Positions 27,301-34,659 are shown, counted from the stretch's first letter. The stretch is 62,000 bases of DNA from Phoronis australis (GCA_002633005.1 NMRA01000119.1:9636-71635), one strand, 5' to 3'. The notes: generated by a model from the letters alone, not told the origin. Program-made: numbers and translations.

Positions 27301-30110
27301 GTTTGAATTTTACGTGATATGGTTGGTAAGTCTTTGAGTCGTCAGGTGGACCTTTGTATCTCGTACCACACGTCGGTTAGTTAAACTGATTCTACTCTTA
27401 AGGCTCCAGAACTGGTCATTTCTTTTGTCCTCTCAAGTTGATCAATTCGCTAATGCTTAGATAAATTACTGTTATTCGTTTGCAGTATTCCACCGAACCT
27501 GAAGTCTTTGGTTTACTGTAACGCTATATCTAGAGGCGGTAGAGCAGAATGGGAGTTTGCCTTTGAGAGGTATCAGAAGGCAAACGTTGCAAGTGAGAAG
27601 TCAAAGCTGCTTGAGGCCATGTCTTGCTCTACAAAAGTTTGGATTCTCAGTCGGTAAGACATAATTTGGTCAAGGAAATGTACTTTGAAAAAAATGTTTA
27701 TTGGTAGTATTTTTATTGATGTTTGAAATTTGTGTCTAAATGACGACATAATAGATGCAATGCACCGTTTTCCAAACAACGCGTGGGGTTCATGGTTTCC
27801 TTGTTATGCAAATGCAAAATATGTTCTTTGGTTGGCGGCCTAGGACTAAGTTAGAGTCTTTTTGAGCTCCTAGGGGAACGTCTTCGAGAGATATTCCTGG
27901 ACTGCGCCTTTTTGCCATTAGAACATTAAAATATAAAAAGCCGCAAGTTTGTTGCAGCACTGCGCGACTAGGCACATCTTTTAAAATGCAGCACTTCAAA
28001 ATATGCAAGATTCTAGTCAACTTACAGACAGTCGAGTAAAACATGACTTGGGATTTCTGTTTCGTATGTTACCACTTTAATTGCGCTAAGTCTGTTGGTC
28101 ACAGCTTTTTAAAAAGACACACTTTTTACCATCAGGTGCACCCAAAAGGCACGAAATCAAATCTGATCAGGAATATCCCCGGTCTTCTATCAAAGGGCTA
28201 GGCACCAGATACGAACTAAGGAAATTTTAGTATGACTACCCTAAGATGCGCGGACAATTCGTTGAAGTAGTAAGTTTGCAGAGATAGAGAGAGAGGGAGA
28301 GGGAGAGGGAGAGAGAGAGAGCTAAAAGTGTCTACAAGTCTCCCAGTTATTCAAGGGCCAATTTTATTTGCAGTTATGTTTTTTATTTAGATATCTGGAG
28401 TGGTCTTTAGATGACACTAAAATCCGGAAGCAAGATGCTACTTCAACCATTACTTACATATCGCAAAACAGTATCGGAAGATCGCTGGCATGGGATTTCC
28501 TCCGACGGAGATTCGATGACATTTATAAGGAGTAAGTTTCGCTTTGTTTACTTTGTTTCTTTCTCAATGTTTGACTTTTGTGCTTTCAGCTATTACTGCT
28601 AAGTCACTAAACTTTGCCCAGATTGCTAGAGCACCTGCGGTTGTCCTTAAAAGGTTACTAATTGGATGTTGTTCAGCTCTCGAAAAAAAAGGACTGTGTC
28701 ACGGGCTGTTTTGTGTACGAGTGTTTAGTGATGACGTGTATGTCACTGTTATGACGCAATTTGGACCCACAAATGGTAATATAAATGCACAGTTTCAAAA
28801 ATTCACAAGTCATGGATTTTTATCCCATTTAGTTGTCCACGGGAGCAATTTAGTACTTGAAACTCACAAGAATTAGCCGTTCAGATTGAGCGGTGTGTCC
28901 CAAGGTTGCACCCATTGTATGCTCCAGAACTGTTGAGAAGGATTACTATTTATCAGCCCCAGGGCCTTAGCCGGTAATAATTTTAAAATGCCCCATGGTT
29001 ACGTGAATGGGACGTGTTTCCAGTACCTGCCATATTGTGGCCCATTATTTGCACATTTTGATGGGGCTGCAAAAATTTATTGTTATGCGTTGTTGTCCTG
29101 GATACAATGCCTCGTTCAAACATCAAGTTCAACAACGCAAACGTGGAAAGCGCACGTGTTCCAAGCGTACAGAACTCACTACTTGCACGATTTCACCATT
29201 ATGCTTGAAAAGGAGGTGGTGTGTTCAAACTACAATGGTTCTGCATGTGGAATACGCGCGCTTTCATGTTTTTGTTGTTAAAACTGATTTTAAAACGAGG
29301 CATTTTGCACAATAAAAATTTTTGCAGCGCCAATATATTGTGGAAGTACTGGGCCAAAATTTCGCAGGTATTACTGCATTTCTATTCCTTTTTGCGTCTT
29401 AACAGTATTGGACACGTCATCACTTATAGTATCCGTTTAATGACACGTGAAAATTACACAATGTTACCTGTAGAAACATGCGAGATCGTTTTTTCTTTTT
29501 ATTTATCCTAGATACGGAGGAGGGTCCTTTGCATTTCCAAATCTGATCTCTGGTGTCACTTCGTCATTCAATACTGACTTCGATTTACAACAGGTAAGTA
29601 CTAATTGGTACCTGAGACATTCCAATTTTCATTTGAGGTGCTTTATGTAACGAGCGATTTTAGTTACGCTATGAATAGAAAGGAGTGTGGTCTCCATTTC
29701 AGTCCAGTATGCAACGCATCGTTTTCCACGCCCCAAGTGGGAAAACTCCACTTCACTGAGGCACCTGTCAGTCTCGGTCATAGGACATCAAAATAATCTG
29801 AGGTCATTTAGCATTTTACCTAATTTCTCGAAGAACGTTAATAAGAAACGTGCTTCACGATTAAAAATAAGAAAAAAAATAACGCCGTGAGAGCTGGACG
29901 TGGGTCCAGGGCGGTGCTTTCAGTATAATATTCAAATTTAAATGTACATATTTATTGCCATTTCAGTTGCAAGAATTCCGTGACAAACACCCAGACATGG
30001 GCTCGGGAACAAGGGCAGTTCAACAGGCTATTGAAAAGACCAAATCGAACATTAACTGGATGAAAAACAACTTGGAACTTGTGGGTACCTGGCTTGCGTC
30101 AAGATCGTAA
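206..30110 (+). CDS. M1 family aminopeptidase (aminopeptidase N-like), 3' part of gene, 18 exons
   Basis: A zinc metallo-aminopeptidase removes single N-terminal residues from peptides; family members are usually type II membrane ectoenzymes. Chain in phase: 206-323, 6642-6762, 7700-7854, 10513-10626, 12430-12564, 13208-13273, 15634-15699, 17120-17301, 18239-18330, 19185-19321, 20318-20373, 20893-21043, 21976-22055, 22727-22846, 24410-24577, 28391-28531, 29512-29593, 29967-30110. This gives about 708 residues. The usual family length is about 950, so the signal anchor and first ~240 residues lie upstream. Visible motifs are GAMENWG (exopeptidase site), HELAHQWFG plus NEGFA (HExxH-x18-E zinc site), ISYGKGAS (catalytic Tyr) and GYYRVNY, followed by a long helical ERAP1_C-type domain. 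All key residues visible in the window are present. Several exons occur twice because of scaffold duplications (see separate entries). The substrate-specific subtype (APN, APA, TRH-degrading) cannot be set without the N-terminal part. Confidence 0.93.
324..943. other. Intron of the aminopeptidase gene
   Basis: AT-rich intron. Positions 770-810 are similar to the reverse complement of 20088-20129, a short dispersed repeat with the core GGGGTCATCAAGTGCA. I see no other feature. Confidence 0.6.
944..1006 (+). repeat. tRNA-derived SINE-like fragment
   Basis: The stretch looks tRNA-like: a GTTAGTAAAGCATAGAAATGCC D-arm-like part and, 25 bases on, GGTTTGAATC, close to a pol III B box (GGTTCGANNCC). 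No acceptor stem or clear cloverleaf is seen, so this is a SINE relic, not a tRNA gene. A second copy at about 6513-6575 opens the duplicated block. Confidence 0.4.
1073..1193 (+). CDS. Aminopeptidase exon (copy 1): [10 protein letters not shown]
   Basis: Encodes [10 protein letters not shown] through [10 protein letters not shown], conserved M1 blocks upstream of the GAMEN site. Acceptor TTGTACAG, donor CAGG|GTAAG, phase 1 end. It translates identically to the copy at 6642-6762; only one of the two should be used in a transcript. Confidence 0.9.
2106..2260 (+). CDS. Aminopeptidase exon (copy 1): GAMEN and HELAH
   Basis: 155 bp. It starts with two bases completing an Asp codon, carries [14 protein letters not shown] and ends at HELAHQ just before GTACAG. 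The exon holds the exopeptidase motif and the first two zinc ligands. Compared with the copy at 7700-7854 there are four amino-acid changes (FSAG/FAAG, AMLY/ALLY, and two Val/Ile changes next to the HELAH block), none in catalytic residues. Confidence 0.92.
4150..4263 (+). CDS. Aminopeptidase exon (copy 1): zinc-ligand Glu
   Basis: 38 codons, phase 0 to 0. [20 protein letters not shown] continues directly from HELAHQ and supplies the third zinc ligand (Glu of NEGFA). Acceptor TTTCATTTCAG, donor GACATG|GTTTGA (a weak but shared donor). The protein is identical to the copy at 10513-10626. Confidence 0.92.
5730..5868. mobile_element. Short MITE-like element with 20-bp terminal inverted repeats
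   Basis: The left end CGTTCAGTAACACTAGGACC and the reverse complement of the right end match at 19 of 20 positions. The element is 139 bp with no coding capacity. The same element is at 12093-12232 in the second copy of the block, so it predates the divergence of the two copies. No clear target-site duplication is seen. Confidence 0.65.
6066..6112 (+). CDS. Aminopeptidase exon (copy 1), truncated at contig join
   Basis: The first 47 bases of the [16 protein letters not shown] exon, cut by the N at 6113. The complete version is 12430-12564. The cut inside an exon shows that the join is artificial at this point. Confidence 0.85.
6113..6525. other. Single-N contig join followed by repeat-derived sequence
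   Basis: After the N at 6113 comes ~400 bp that does not continue the exon. It contains blocks shared with the repeat family also seen at 23380-23930 and 58680-59195 (for example TTCAGAAAATATAT and GGCTACAGACACA). At about 6513 the sequence becomes collinear with 944 onward. Confidence 0.6.
6642..6762 (+). CDS. Aminopeptidase exon (copy 2): [10 protein letters not shown]
   Basis: 121 bp, acceptor TTGTTCAG, donor CAGG|GTAAG. Same peptide as 1073-1193. It belongs to the contig that continues unbroken into the complete catalytic exon set, so I use it in the main chain. Confidence 0.9.
7700..7854 (+). CDS. Aminopeptidase exon (copy 2): GAMEN and HELAH
   Basis: 155 bp, same limits and phases as 2106-2260. 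It carries [20 protein letters not shown] and ends at HELAHQ|GTACAG. The GAMEN and HExxH residues are intact. Confidence 0.92.
7990..8058. mobile_element. 69-bp palindromic miniature element
   Basis: Ends are CATGGGTGGCACA and, inverted, CATGGGCGGCGCA. The inside has GGGG..TATAGCCCCC and a TTTCAGTGCTG tract. Related units are at 18451-18592, 21150-21293, 22364-22439 and 25443-25522. In copy 1 only the first ~20 bases survive (2398-2414), which points to deletion there rather than insertion here. Confidence 0.6.
10513..10626 (+). CDS. Aminopeptidase exon (copy 2): zinc-ligand Glu
   Basis: 38 codons, same peptide as 4150-4263 (WFGNLVT ... [12 protein letters not shown]). The acceptor here is TTGCTTTCAG, in a context different from copy 1 because extra sequence ends just upstream. 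Confidence 0.92.
12093..12232. mobile_element. MITE-like element, second copy
   Basis: Counterpart of 5730-5868, with ends CGTTCAGTAACACTAGGACC and CGTTACTGAACG. It sits in the intron before the MEQF exon, as in copy 1. Confidence 0.65.
12430..12564 (+). CDS. Aminopeptidase exon: DGLASSHPI and ISYGK
   Basis: 45 codons, phase 0 to 0. It holds [22 protein letters not shown] and [12 protein letters not shown]. The Tyr of ISYGK aligns with the transition-state-stabilising Tyr of M1 enzymes. Donor AAA|GTACGT. Confidence 0.93.
13208..13273 (+). CDS. Aminopeptidase exon: GASIIRMM
   Basis: 22 codons ([11 protein letters not shown] ... FKAGLT) that continue ISYGK as ISYGKGASIIRM, a conserved M1 block. 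Acceptor CGTTTCAG, donor ACT|GTAAGTG. Confidence 0.92.
13274..14189. other. Intron, no recognisable feature
   Basis: First part of the 2.36-kb intron after the GASIIRMM exon. I see no coding or structured element. The rest of the intron is a repeat array. Confidence 0.5.
14190..15504 (+). repeat. Tagged tandem array, ~190-bp degenerate units
   Basis: Degenerate units share TTCATGAAATTTGGCA, GANTTNGACNN, and TGCGCC(A)TCTAGTGG or TGCCCCCTAGT. An internal start-like block ATTGCCGTCATCTCTGTCTGG is at about 14685-14705. A conserved tag GGGCGCATTTCAACGCTCTG..GTTGCTCTTGTTTC at 15463-15497 closes the array. The same tag and unit words recur inverted at 47945-48580 and 55474-56383. Non-coding; a poly-T run lies at about 15150-15172. 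Confidence 0.7.
15524..16018 (+). repeat. 495-bp segment repeated on the far side of the N gap
   Basis: Matches 16517-17011 base for base by length (495 in each), with only about four substitutions seen by eye. Both copies abut the N run. This is an unmerged contig-end overlap or two haplotypes. Confidence 0.85.
15634..15699 (+). CDS. Aminopeptidase exon: [17 protein letters not shown]
   Basis: 22 codons, phase 0 to 0, acceptor GTTCACAG, donor [21 protein letters not shown] is the typical M1 block that follows the GAS exon. An identical peptide lies at 16627-16692 beyond the gap. Confidence 0.9.
16019..16516. other. Assembly gap (498 N)
   Basis: Unknown sequence. Because its two flanks are copies of one another, the gap may be spurious. 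The long open frames that cross it in several frames are an effect of the Ns. Confidence 0.95.
16627..16692 (+). CDS. Aminopeptidase exon, second copy: [17 protein letters not shown]
   Basis: Same 66 bases in translation as 15634-15699, with the same splice sites. Only one of the pair can belong to a normal M1 transcript, since two would repeat 22 residues of a conserved region. Confidence 0.85.
17120..17301 (+). CDS. Aminopeptidase exon: [14 protein letters not shown]
   Basis: Begins [20 protein letters not shown], runs through [13 protein letters not shown] and [11 protein letters not shown], and ends phase 2 at GG|GTGAGT. The [13 protein letters not shown] block marks the start of the beta-sandwich domain III of M1 enzymes. 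Confidence 0.92.
17302..18238. other. Intron, nothing recognised
   Basis: 937-bp intron. ORFs here (for example 17929-18132) show no homology signs. Confidence 0.5.
18239..18330 (+). CDS. Aminopeptidase exon: YQWDIPFTY
   Basis: Encodes [13 protein letters not shown] through [17 protein letters not shown] is a domain III strand conserved in M1 aminopeptidases. Acceptor CCTTATAG, donor ACTA|GTAAG. Confidence 0.9.
18412..18450 (+). repeat. GAT/GGC trinucleotide-rich microsatellite
   Basis: Imperfect GATGATGGTGATGGCGATGG run in an intron. Confidence 0.7.
18451..18592 (+). mobile_element. Two tandem palindromic miniature elements
   Basis: Two units of the GGCGCA..TGCGCCGCCC family side by side, each with CTGAAAAAAGT and a CCCCAG tract. 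The first ends GGTGCACCGC and the second GGTGCGCCGCCCATG. Confidence 0.55.
18593..19184. other. Intron, nothing recognised
   Basis: Remaining intron before the GYYRVNY exon. No feature supported. Confidence 0.5.
19185..19321 (+). CDS. Aminopeptidase exon: GYYRVNY
   Basis: Encodes [19 protein letters not shown] and then [20 protein letters not shown], the strongest M1 signature after the catalytic site, which begins the ERAP1_C-like domain. 137 bp, phase 1 to 0, donor CAG|GTTAGT. Confidence 0.93.
19322..20317. other. Intron, nothing recognised beyond one short repeat
   Basis: Contains 20088-20129, an inverted match to 770-810. A short CTCTCTCT run lies at about 19945. Nothing else is supported. 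Confidence 0.5.
20318..20373 (+). CDS. Aminopeptidase exon: [11 protein letters not shown]
   Basis: [19 protein letters not shown], the conserved NRAQ(I/L)IDDAF(S/N)LAR block. 56 bp, phase 0 to 2, donor CTCG|GTAAGT. Confidence 0.93.
20893..21043 (+). CDS. Aminopeptidase exon: [17 protein letters not shown]
   Basis: 151 bp that completes the Arg codon and runs [17 protein letters not shown], then [17 protein letters not shown], a conserved block of the C-terminal helical domain. Donor CAG|GTTAAT. Confidence 0.92.
21150..21293 (+). mobile_element. Two tandem palindromic miniature elements
   Basis: Two diverged units of the same 70-bp family (GCGCAGCACTGAAAAAGT ... GATGCACCGCC, then CGCACTGAAAACGTAG ... 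TTGCGCCGCCC), arranged in tandem as at 18451-18592. Confidence 0.5.
21976..22055 (+). CDS. Aminopeptidase exon (copy 1): [10 protein letters not shown]
   Basis: [20 protein letters not shown]..., 80 bp, phase 0 to 2. LYDKVTW corresponds to the conserved L(I/Y)xxxGW region. Donor GAACA|GTAAGT. Copy 2 (25055-25134) has Met for Ile. Confidence 0.9.
22364..22439 (+). mobile_element. 76-bp palindromic miniature element
   Basis: Complete unit with ends CATGGGTGGCGCA and TGCGCCGCCCATG (perfect inverse save one base). Interior: CTGAAAAAAGGGGGCTATAGC and a C-rich run. Its allele is at 25443-25522. Confidence 0.65.
22727..22846 (+). CDS. Aminopeptidase exon (copy 1): [17 protein letters not shown]
   Basis: 120 bp. 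[15 protein letters not shown] fits the conserved (A/N)CxxGxxxCxxxA pattern of the M1 C-terminal domain, with its disulphide-type Cys pair. Donor AATCC|GTAAG, phase 2. Confidence 0.92.
22847..24409. other. Intron with a dispersed-repeat copy
   Basis: About 23380-23930 belongs to a dispersed family marked by ATCGGATTCACACGAAACT, TCGAACGAAATTTGGTCA and the palindrome GATCACGTGACCCAATTAACGGCA. Matching blocks are at 6380-6525, 56760-57010 and 58730-59195. The rest shows nothing recognisable. Confidence 0.5.
24410..24577 (+). CDS. Aminopeptidase exon (copy 1): [14 protein letters not shown]
   Basis: 168 bp. [19 protein letters not shown], then [24 protein letters not shown]....Y is strongly conserved in M1 enzymes. 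Identical peptide to 27486-27653. Confidence 0.92.
24614..24614. other. Single-N contig join
   Basis: The sequence before the N ends in the intron after the [10 protein letters not shown] exon; after it the scaffold steps back 3.1 kb to the intron before the ITPLYDK exon. It marks an unmerged overlap. Confidence 0.9.
25055..25134 (+). CDS. Aminopeptidase exon (copy 2): [10 protein letters not shown]
   Basis: Same limits and phases as 21976-22055, with one Ile-to-Met change. Confidence 0.9.
25443..25522 (+). mobile_element. Palindromic miniature element, allelic copy
   Basis: Counterpart of 22364-22439 with a longer C run (containing an N at 25488) and a changed right end (GCGCCGCATATG). Confidence 0.6.
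25810..25929 (+). CDS. Aminopeptidase exon (copy 2): [17 protein letters not shown]
   Basis: Counterpart of 22727-22846 with synonymous change only (AAT to AAC before the final Pro). Confidence 0.92.
27486..27653 (+). CDS. Aminopeptidase exon (copy 2): [14 protein letters not shown]
   Basis: Counterpart of 24410-24577, phase 2 to 2, donor AGTCG|GTAAG. It leads into the next exon at 28391. Confidence 0.92.
27688..28390. other. Intron
   Basis: Nothing recognised except a GA-rich microsatellite at 28280-28321. Confidence 0.5.
28280..28321 (+). repeat. (GA)n-type microsatellite
   Basis: GAGATAGAGAGAGAGGGAGA-type run, about 42 bp, close to the acceptor of the 28391 exon. Confidence 0.85.
28391..28531 (+). 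CDS. Aminopeptidase exon: [16 protein letters not shown]
   Basis: 141 bp, [16 protein letters not shown] then [27 protein letters not shown] is conserved near the M1 C-terminus. Donor AAGGA|GTAAGT. Confidence 0.92.
28532..29511. other. Intron, unrecognised ORFs
   Basis: Several overlapping open frames (28544-28876, 28988-29281, 29221-29511) on the + strand show no family resemblance. The multi-frame openness suggests chance. Confidence 0.45.
29512..29593 (+). CDS. Aminopeptidase exon: [17 protein letters not shown]
   Basis: 82 bp that completes a Glu codon, then [19 protein letters not shown]; the (L)I..V(T)..F.T..DL pattern is typical of the last M1 domain. Donor CAG|GTAAGT. Confidence 0.92.
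29967..30110 (+). CDS. Aminopeptidase terminal exon with stop
   Basis: [20 protein letters not shown], then [19 protein letters not shown] and the stop TAA at 30108-30110. E..K.NI.W...N...V..WL is the typical C-terminal end of this family. Confidence 0.94.
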   Translation: MQEFRDKHPDMGSGTRAVQQAIEKTKSNINWMKNNLELVGTWLASRS

Positions 30111-30262
30111 AAAGTTCGGTTGAAAATAATTTTGGCTGAGTTATGATGGAACGCCGATCGTCGTTAAGTATGTACCAACAAGTAGATGGACTTTGATACA
30201 ATTTGATACAATTTTTGTAAAAAATATATCACTCACGGTTCGGTATGCTTAAAAATACTGTA

Positions 30263-30268
30263 AATAAA
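30263..30268 (+). terminator. Polyadenylation signal AATAAA
   Basis: First AATAAA downstream of the aminopeptidase stop (about 155 bp after it), in AT-rich sequence, with a T/GT-rich tract just after. A plausible 3' end for the transcript near 30290. Confidence 0.55.
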
Positions 30269-30710
30269 TGTTTTGAACGTAACAATGTAATCATTAACCA
30301 TTAGTTGTATTTACACATCCATCAATTTAAAAAAGTTTTAGCTAGATTTCATCTTAAAAATGCGTTTTGCATTAAAACGTTCTGGCTAAATTCACTATTT
30401 ATGCGTTTTAAATTTCAAAGGGTTTTCAGCAAAAGAACTTTAGTTTTTTCTTCACACGATGAATTCAAAACGGTTGAACTTAAAGTGTTTTAGCTTTAGC
30501 GTTTCAAGACGCTCATATGAACTTGAATACAGCTATTGAAAGCAGAGAACATTAATATACGATATCAATGATTTATAATAATACAGTTATGTTAATATCT
30601 TAATAAAAAAAGAACTAGAAAACTAAGAAACTACAATGGTGTACAAAAGTCAAAGTGCCCTGCGGCATACAAGAGCCTAACTAAGAACAAAACCCTTGAA
30701 ACACACAGGA
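30269..30710. other. Intergenic AT-rich spacer
   Basis: Nothing recognised between the aminopeptidase 3' end and the retroelement remnant. Confidence 0.5.
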
Positions 30711-30785
30711 CATCTTATCTCTCGCCTAGGACGGACTGAGGGTTCAGCAACAGTTATTGCTTTGTTGTCGCGATTATCAAGTGTT

Positions 30786-31872
30786 CTAGCGGTGGTTGTC
30801 TCTCGTCCTTTCTTGGGGATCCTGTAACGGAACATCTGTTGAAGGTTCAGCAACAGGCAGAGCTTTGTTGCTGCGGTTGCTAGGTGCTCTAGTCGGCTCC
30901 CTCGGCTCCTCTAGGGGGTCTTGTAACGGGACATATGACACTGGATTTACGTGCTGCCTATTTCTTTGGTTTTCTCTTCCAGTCCGACTGTTCAGGACCG
31001 TGTATGACCTTTCCCCATCCGCAGATATCACAACCCCACGTGAGCACTTACTAGTCCGATCTGAGGGGTTCTTGAGGAATGAGACGGACAAGCGTTCCTC
31101 TAACGGACGGGGATCACTTCTCCACTTGTTCTTCGCTGCAGGATATAGGACTTACCGCTGACCAGCCTGTTCAGACTGAGCTGCATCCATCACGTATACG
31201 TGGATGCATGGCAAGACTGTTTTGACTTTCCCGTGGAACATGAGCTCAAACGGGGAAGGGATGCTCTGGCTGATCGGGGTATCTCGTAATATCAAAAGAA
31301 TATCATCGTCTATCTCAATTCCATACTTACAGTCCCTTCAGTTTCCCAACTCCTGTAAAAACATTTTGACGTCTTCAATAACCTGCTTTGTGGAGATAAC
31401 TGTGATGTGCCCATCGCGTTTGACGCCATTCTTTGTCCTCCTGACGACCTCCCTGATGTCAAAGTCACCGTGACGATCTTTGCAAGTACCGGGCTAATCG
31501 AAAAGTATTTTTCACTATGTTCGTTGCTTTGCAGAACCTCAACGAGAATAGATTGTTTCCAAAATCTGAGACGAAAAGGGCACCTTATGTTGTTGTGGAA
31601 AACACAGGCAATTCAAAACTTGCCATGATTGGTGAAACTTTTACCACCATAACCAGTCAGTTTTGACAGCGGATTTCTGGAGTTTCTTGACTGCATCGGC
31701 CCTGTACAGCTTCTGAAATTTGGTAATATTCAGGAGATTAATTTAGGCCCCAGTATCAATTTTGCCCTTTAACCTAACTTGTCTCCCTGATGTCTCGATC
31801 CTAACAACTGTAAATTGAGTATCTGGTCCAAGGTCATCGTCAAAATGGATTTCACCTGTCGTTGTGGTATTA
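30786..31872 (-). pseudogene. Ty3/Gypsy retrotransposon remnant: protease and integrase tail
   Basis: Read on the minus strand. The high-coordinate part has a retropepsin-type IDTGA active-site motif (31746-31760) that is followed at once by a stop. Further on are frame breaks, then an integrase-like piece with DTPISQSIPSPFEL and LMFHGKVKTVLP at about 31200-31300, and a basic tail with SRTGRENQRNRQHV at about 30945-30995, which resembles the C-terminus of Ty3/Gypsy integrases. No reverse transcriptase or RNase H is visible between protease and integrase, so the element is internally deleted and dead. No LTRs were recognised. The + strand ORF 30796-31161 is a shadow. Confidence 0.7.
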
Positions 31873-31923
31873 GACCGGCAGCTCAGAGCACTTAGCATAG
31901 ATGAACGAGGTACCAACATCTGN

Positions 31924-32950
31924 AGGTACCCACAAAACTAATTCTATATGATTCAATACTTGTCACAGATCACTAAATGCCCTATGACAGACAAATTACA
32001 CTCTGGATTATGCCCGGCAGAAACCCCCAAATATCTCAACCACGGTATGCCATCAAAAATTTGAGCTAGACTAGATTTTCGAAGTACGGGCCAAAACTGA
32101 TTTTAAACGCACAATAGTACCGGACTGAACTCCAAATGACCCATGACAGACAAATTGCACTCTGGAGTGGGTCCAGCAGAAACCAAAAAAAGGACCCCCT
32201 GCAAAACATGACCTAGCTCATACATTTGAGGTACCACACAAAACCAATTCCATGAGGTTCAATACATGTCACAGGTCAATAAATGCCCTGTGACAGACAA
32301 AATACACTCTGGATTGTGCCTGAAAGAAACTCTCAAAAATCTCAACCACAATACATGCTATCAAAACTTTGAGGTACATTAGATACCCGAGGTACCGGCT
32401 AAAACTGACTTAAAATCATTAATCCACCAGATGGCCCATGACAGACAACAAATTGTGCTCTGGAAGGCGTTCGCCAGAAACTCAATTACACTGTAAAAGA
32501 AGCTAGGTCATCATTCGGGGTACCACAATAAACAATTCCATGGGATTCAAATAGATGTTATTGGTTACCAAATACGCTATGACATTTAAAACCCAGTGTG
32601 GGTTGTGTTCGCCAGCCCCAGAAATCTCAACTACCGGTCAGTAATTTTGAATATATATGACATATTAGATAATGATCTTATACTTTAGCGTCTACTGAGC
32701 TCTCACAATGGATGTCAAATGGATGATGGCGGAGAGTAAGCATTTTGGAAAGTACCTGATAACAGTAAAACTTTGGGATACCAGGAACTGTCTAAAACCA
32801 ACCCACTCAGTGAAGTTTAAGAACGCTATCAAAACTGCCAGCAGAAAGGAATCGTCAGCGACAACACATGGCCCCTAAATTTGCGCTAGATCGAGGAACC
32901 ACGAAAATTATTTCCAAGGAGACCTTTCATCTCATTGACTATTAAACAAT
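31924..32950 (-). repeat. Left-arm tandem array, ~305-bp units
   Basis: About three units start at AGGTACC (31924, ~32229, ~32519). Each unit is a dimer of ~150-bp halves that both contain CC(C/T)(A/T)TGACAGACAAA and CACTCTGGA. Units decay toward the core. Non-coding. Confidence 0.75.
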
Positions 32951-33128
32951 ACGTTGAAAGAAAAGTAACAGACGTGTTTTTAAAAACTTTCTTTAATCAA
33001 AATAAACTACATGAAATTGAGCAACACTTTCAAACAGCATAGTAACAGATAGTCAAAATCACTGTATCGACGAGAACATCAAGCTACATACTATATCTTT
33101 AATGTCAACAGTAGTTTCCTGTTAGTTT

Positions 33129-34171
33129 TTAAAACGTTTCAATATCACATTCGTCACTGCTACTCCAGCTTGATTCGGGCTCGCTTGTTTCGTCATAGCC
33201 CATTTCCTTTACCTCTTGATCGGCTTGGTTTTCTTGTACAAGACCAGCACCTTCAAAATGTACATCAGGAACGGCAGATCCACAAAACCATTTGGGAGTG
33301 TAGTATCCATCTTGTACCTTCCAACCGTAGGTAAGAGAATCCAAACCGTTTCCCGGATCGGCCGAATTCACTTGGCCTCAGAGCAAGGCAACATAATGGG
33401 TTCGTTTGAGCTTGTTCAATAGTGTCTTTCGGTAAAGTGAAAGCAATGCGCAGTCAATCTTCTTGATGTTGGCCATCGGAGAAAATTTTATTGACGTGGG
33501 ACCAATTGTCTAAAAGCTGACGAACAAACACATAAAACCCATGCGCGCAGCCAGCCTCTAGTTTTGGGGTGGGCTCTAATGTCTGACCAAGTGGACCTTT
33601 TGCTAACAGAAAAGCTGGAGGACTAAAAAAAAACGGGGTACCACCTTCAGTACTGTGAACTGTGCGTCTGCGCCTTTTTAGTGGACTTTTGTCTCGTTTC
33701 CACGGACTGTTTGTTTCTCTGAGACGGACCTTTTTGCCCACTTTGCAAAATGGGTGGCTCGTTCGAGCCCCCCGAGCCCCCCTGGGTGCGCGCATGAAAT
33801 CTCACCACCATTTACTGTTTTTTGACGTGAAATTGAGCATTTTGGTTTAACACTATGAAAACATTTGAAATTATTTTCGTTGCTTTTATGAACTATATTT
33901 TATCAATTACAGTTATTACCTTGTTCTTTTTTTCCGGTCATCTCTATTAATTTCAGATATCGGCGCTTCATTGACATCTTTGACTCCTCCCTTCATTAAA
34001 TAGGAGGCATATGTCTTCTAACTTTCTTCTGTCTGGGACATCTACGCTTATTAACTCTGAGAAGAAGCTGATAAGTGTCCCAGATGAGTCTTTCATCAGG
34101 TTTTCCAGAGGCCTCACTTTCCCTTTCCTAAACAGTGCTGCTGTGACGTCACACCCTATCATTGCATGCAA
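33129..34171 (-). pseudogene. Decayed transposon-associated ORF (HAMIGCD...FRKGK / YGWKVQDG family)
   Basis: Minus strand. The upstream piece 33968-34171 reads HAMIGCDVTAALFRKGKVRP, matching a motif (H-x3-GCD-x-T-x-A-x-x-x-KGK) that I know from uncharacterised transposon-linked proteins common in invertebrate genomes. The downstream pieces at about 33371-33480 (LLNKLKRTHYVALL) and 33129-33371 (SLTYGWKVQDGYYTPKWF, then an acidic Ser-rich tail) match in order the later motifs of the same proteins. A G/C-rich repeat (33540-33810) interrupts them, with stops and frame changes. It lies in the core between the inverted arms, so it may be the cargo or former mobility-linked gene. Function unknown. 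Confidence 0.5.
33540..33810 (-). repeat. Dispersed repeat with GGCTCGAACGAGCC palindrome, copy 1
   Basis: Reverse complement is similar to 37820-38040: both start ATGCGCGCACCCAGGGGGG, have a GGCTCGAA(C/G)GAGCC palindrome, GGGCAAAAAGGTCCG, and GAGACAAAAGTCCAC. Short open frames in it are by-products. Confidence 0.65.
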
Positions 34172-34659
34172 TTTTCAGGCAATGCTGCAGCGAAACACCT
34201 TGTTACAGAAACACATCGTTGTTTATATATTTATTTAAATAGCATTGGGACTCCACCGAAACTAAAACATTGCAAACACTATACACTACACTGAATTTCG
34301 ACATCATGTAAAAATTTCTTCAAAAAGTTATCACTAGGCGAGTTAACTGTCTTATATCTTGACACCCATCTGCTTTTCGCCTATAGGGATCATGAGAGTA
34401 AACACAGTCTTTAATGAACGAAAGTTTTTTATAATTAGTTTTTGTTTCCTGCGGTCCCGCTTTTTGCAGTTAACTTATTAAATACACCACCTTTATCACC
34501 AATTGTGTACTTCGATTTGCGTGGAGAAATTTTCAAAATCTTGTTGTCCAGTTGTTTGGATTTCCCACCCGAGTACTTGAACTAGCAGGGGAAAGCTGCA
34601 TGGACGAGTGTACCTCCATTTTTTAAGGTCCTTTCTGGGTTTTTGGCCGACTATTTCCA

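Larger units (their letters stand above)
24615..27687 (+). repeat. 3.1-kb block, second copy
   Basis: Second copy of 21540-24613. It continues without a break into the remaining 3' exons. It has an N inside a C homopolymer at 25488. Confidence 0.85.

Noticed and set aside
28544-29511. Several intronic plus-strand frames near the end of the aminopeptidase gene
   Set aside because: Open in several overlapping frames, not conserved-looking, and located between two exons that join in phase without them.
30796-31161. 121-codon plus-strand frame
   Set aside because: Antisense to the Gypsy integrase-tail remnant, which carries recognisable motifs.
31924-32950. CRISPR-like array
   Set aside because: Units are ~305 bp with no short constant repeats and unique spacers, and the genome is eukaryotic.
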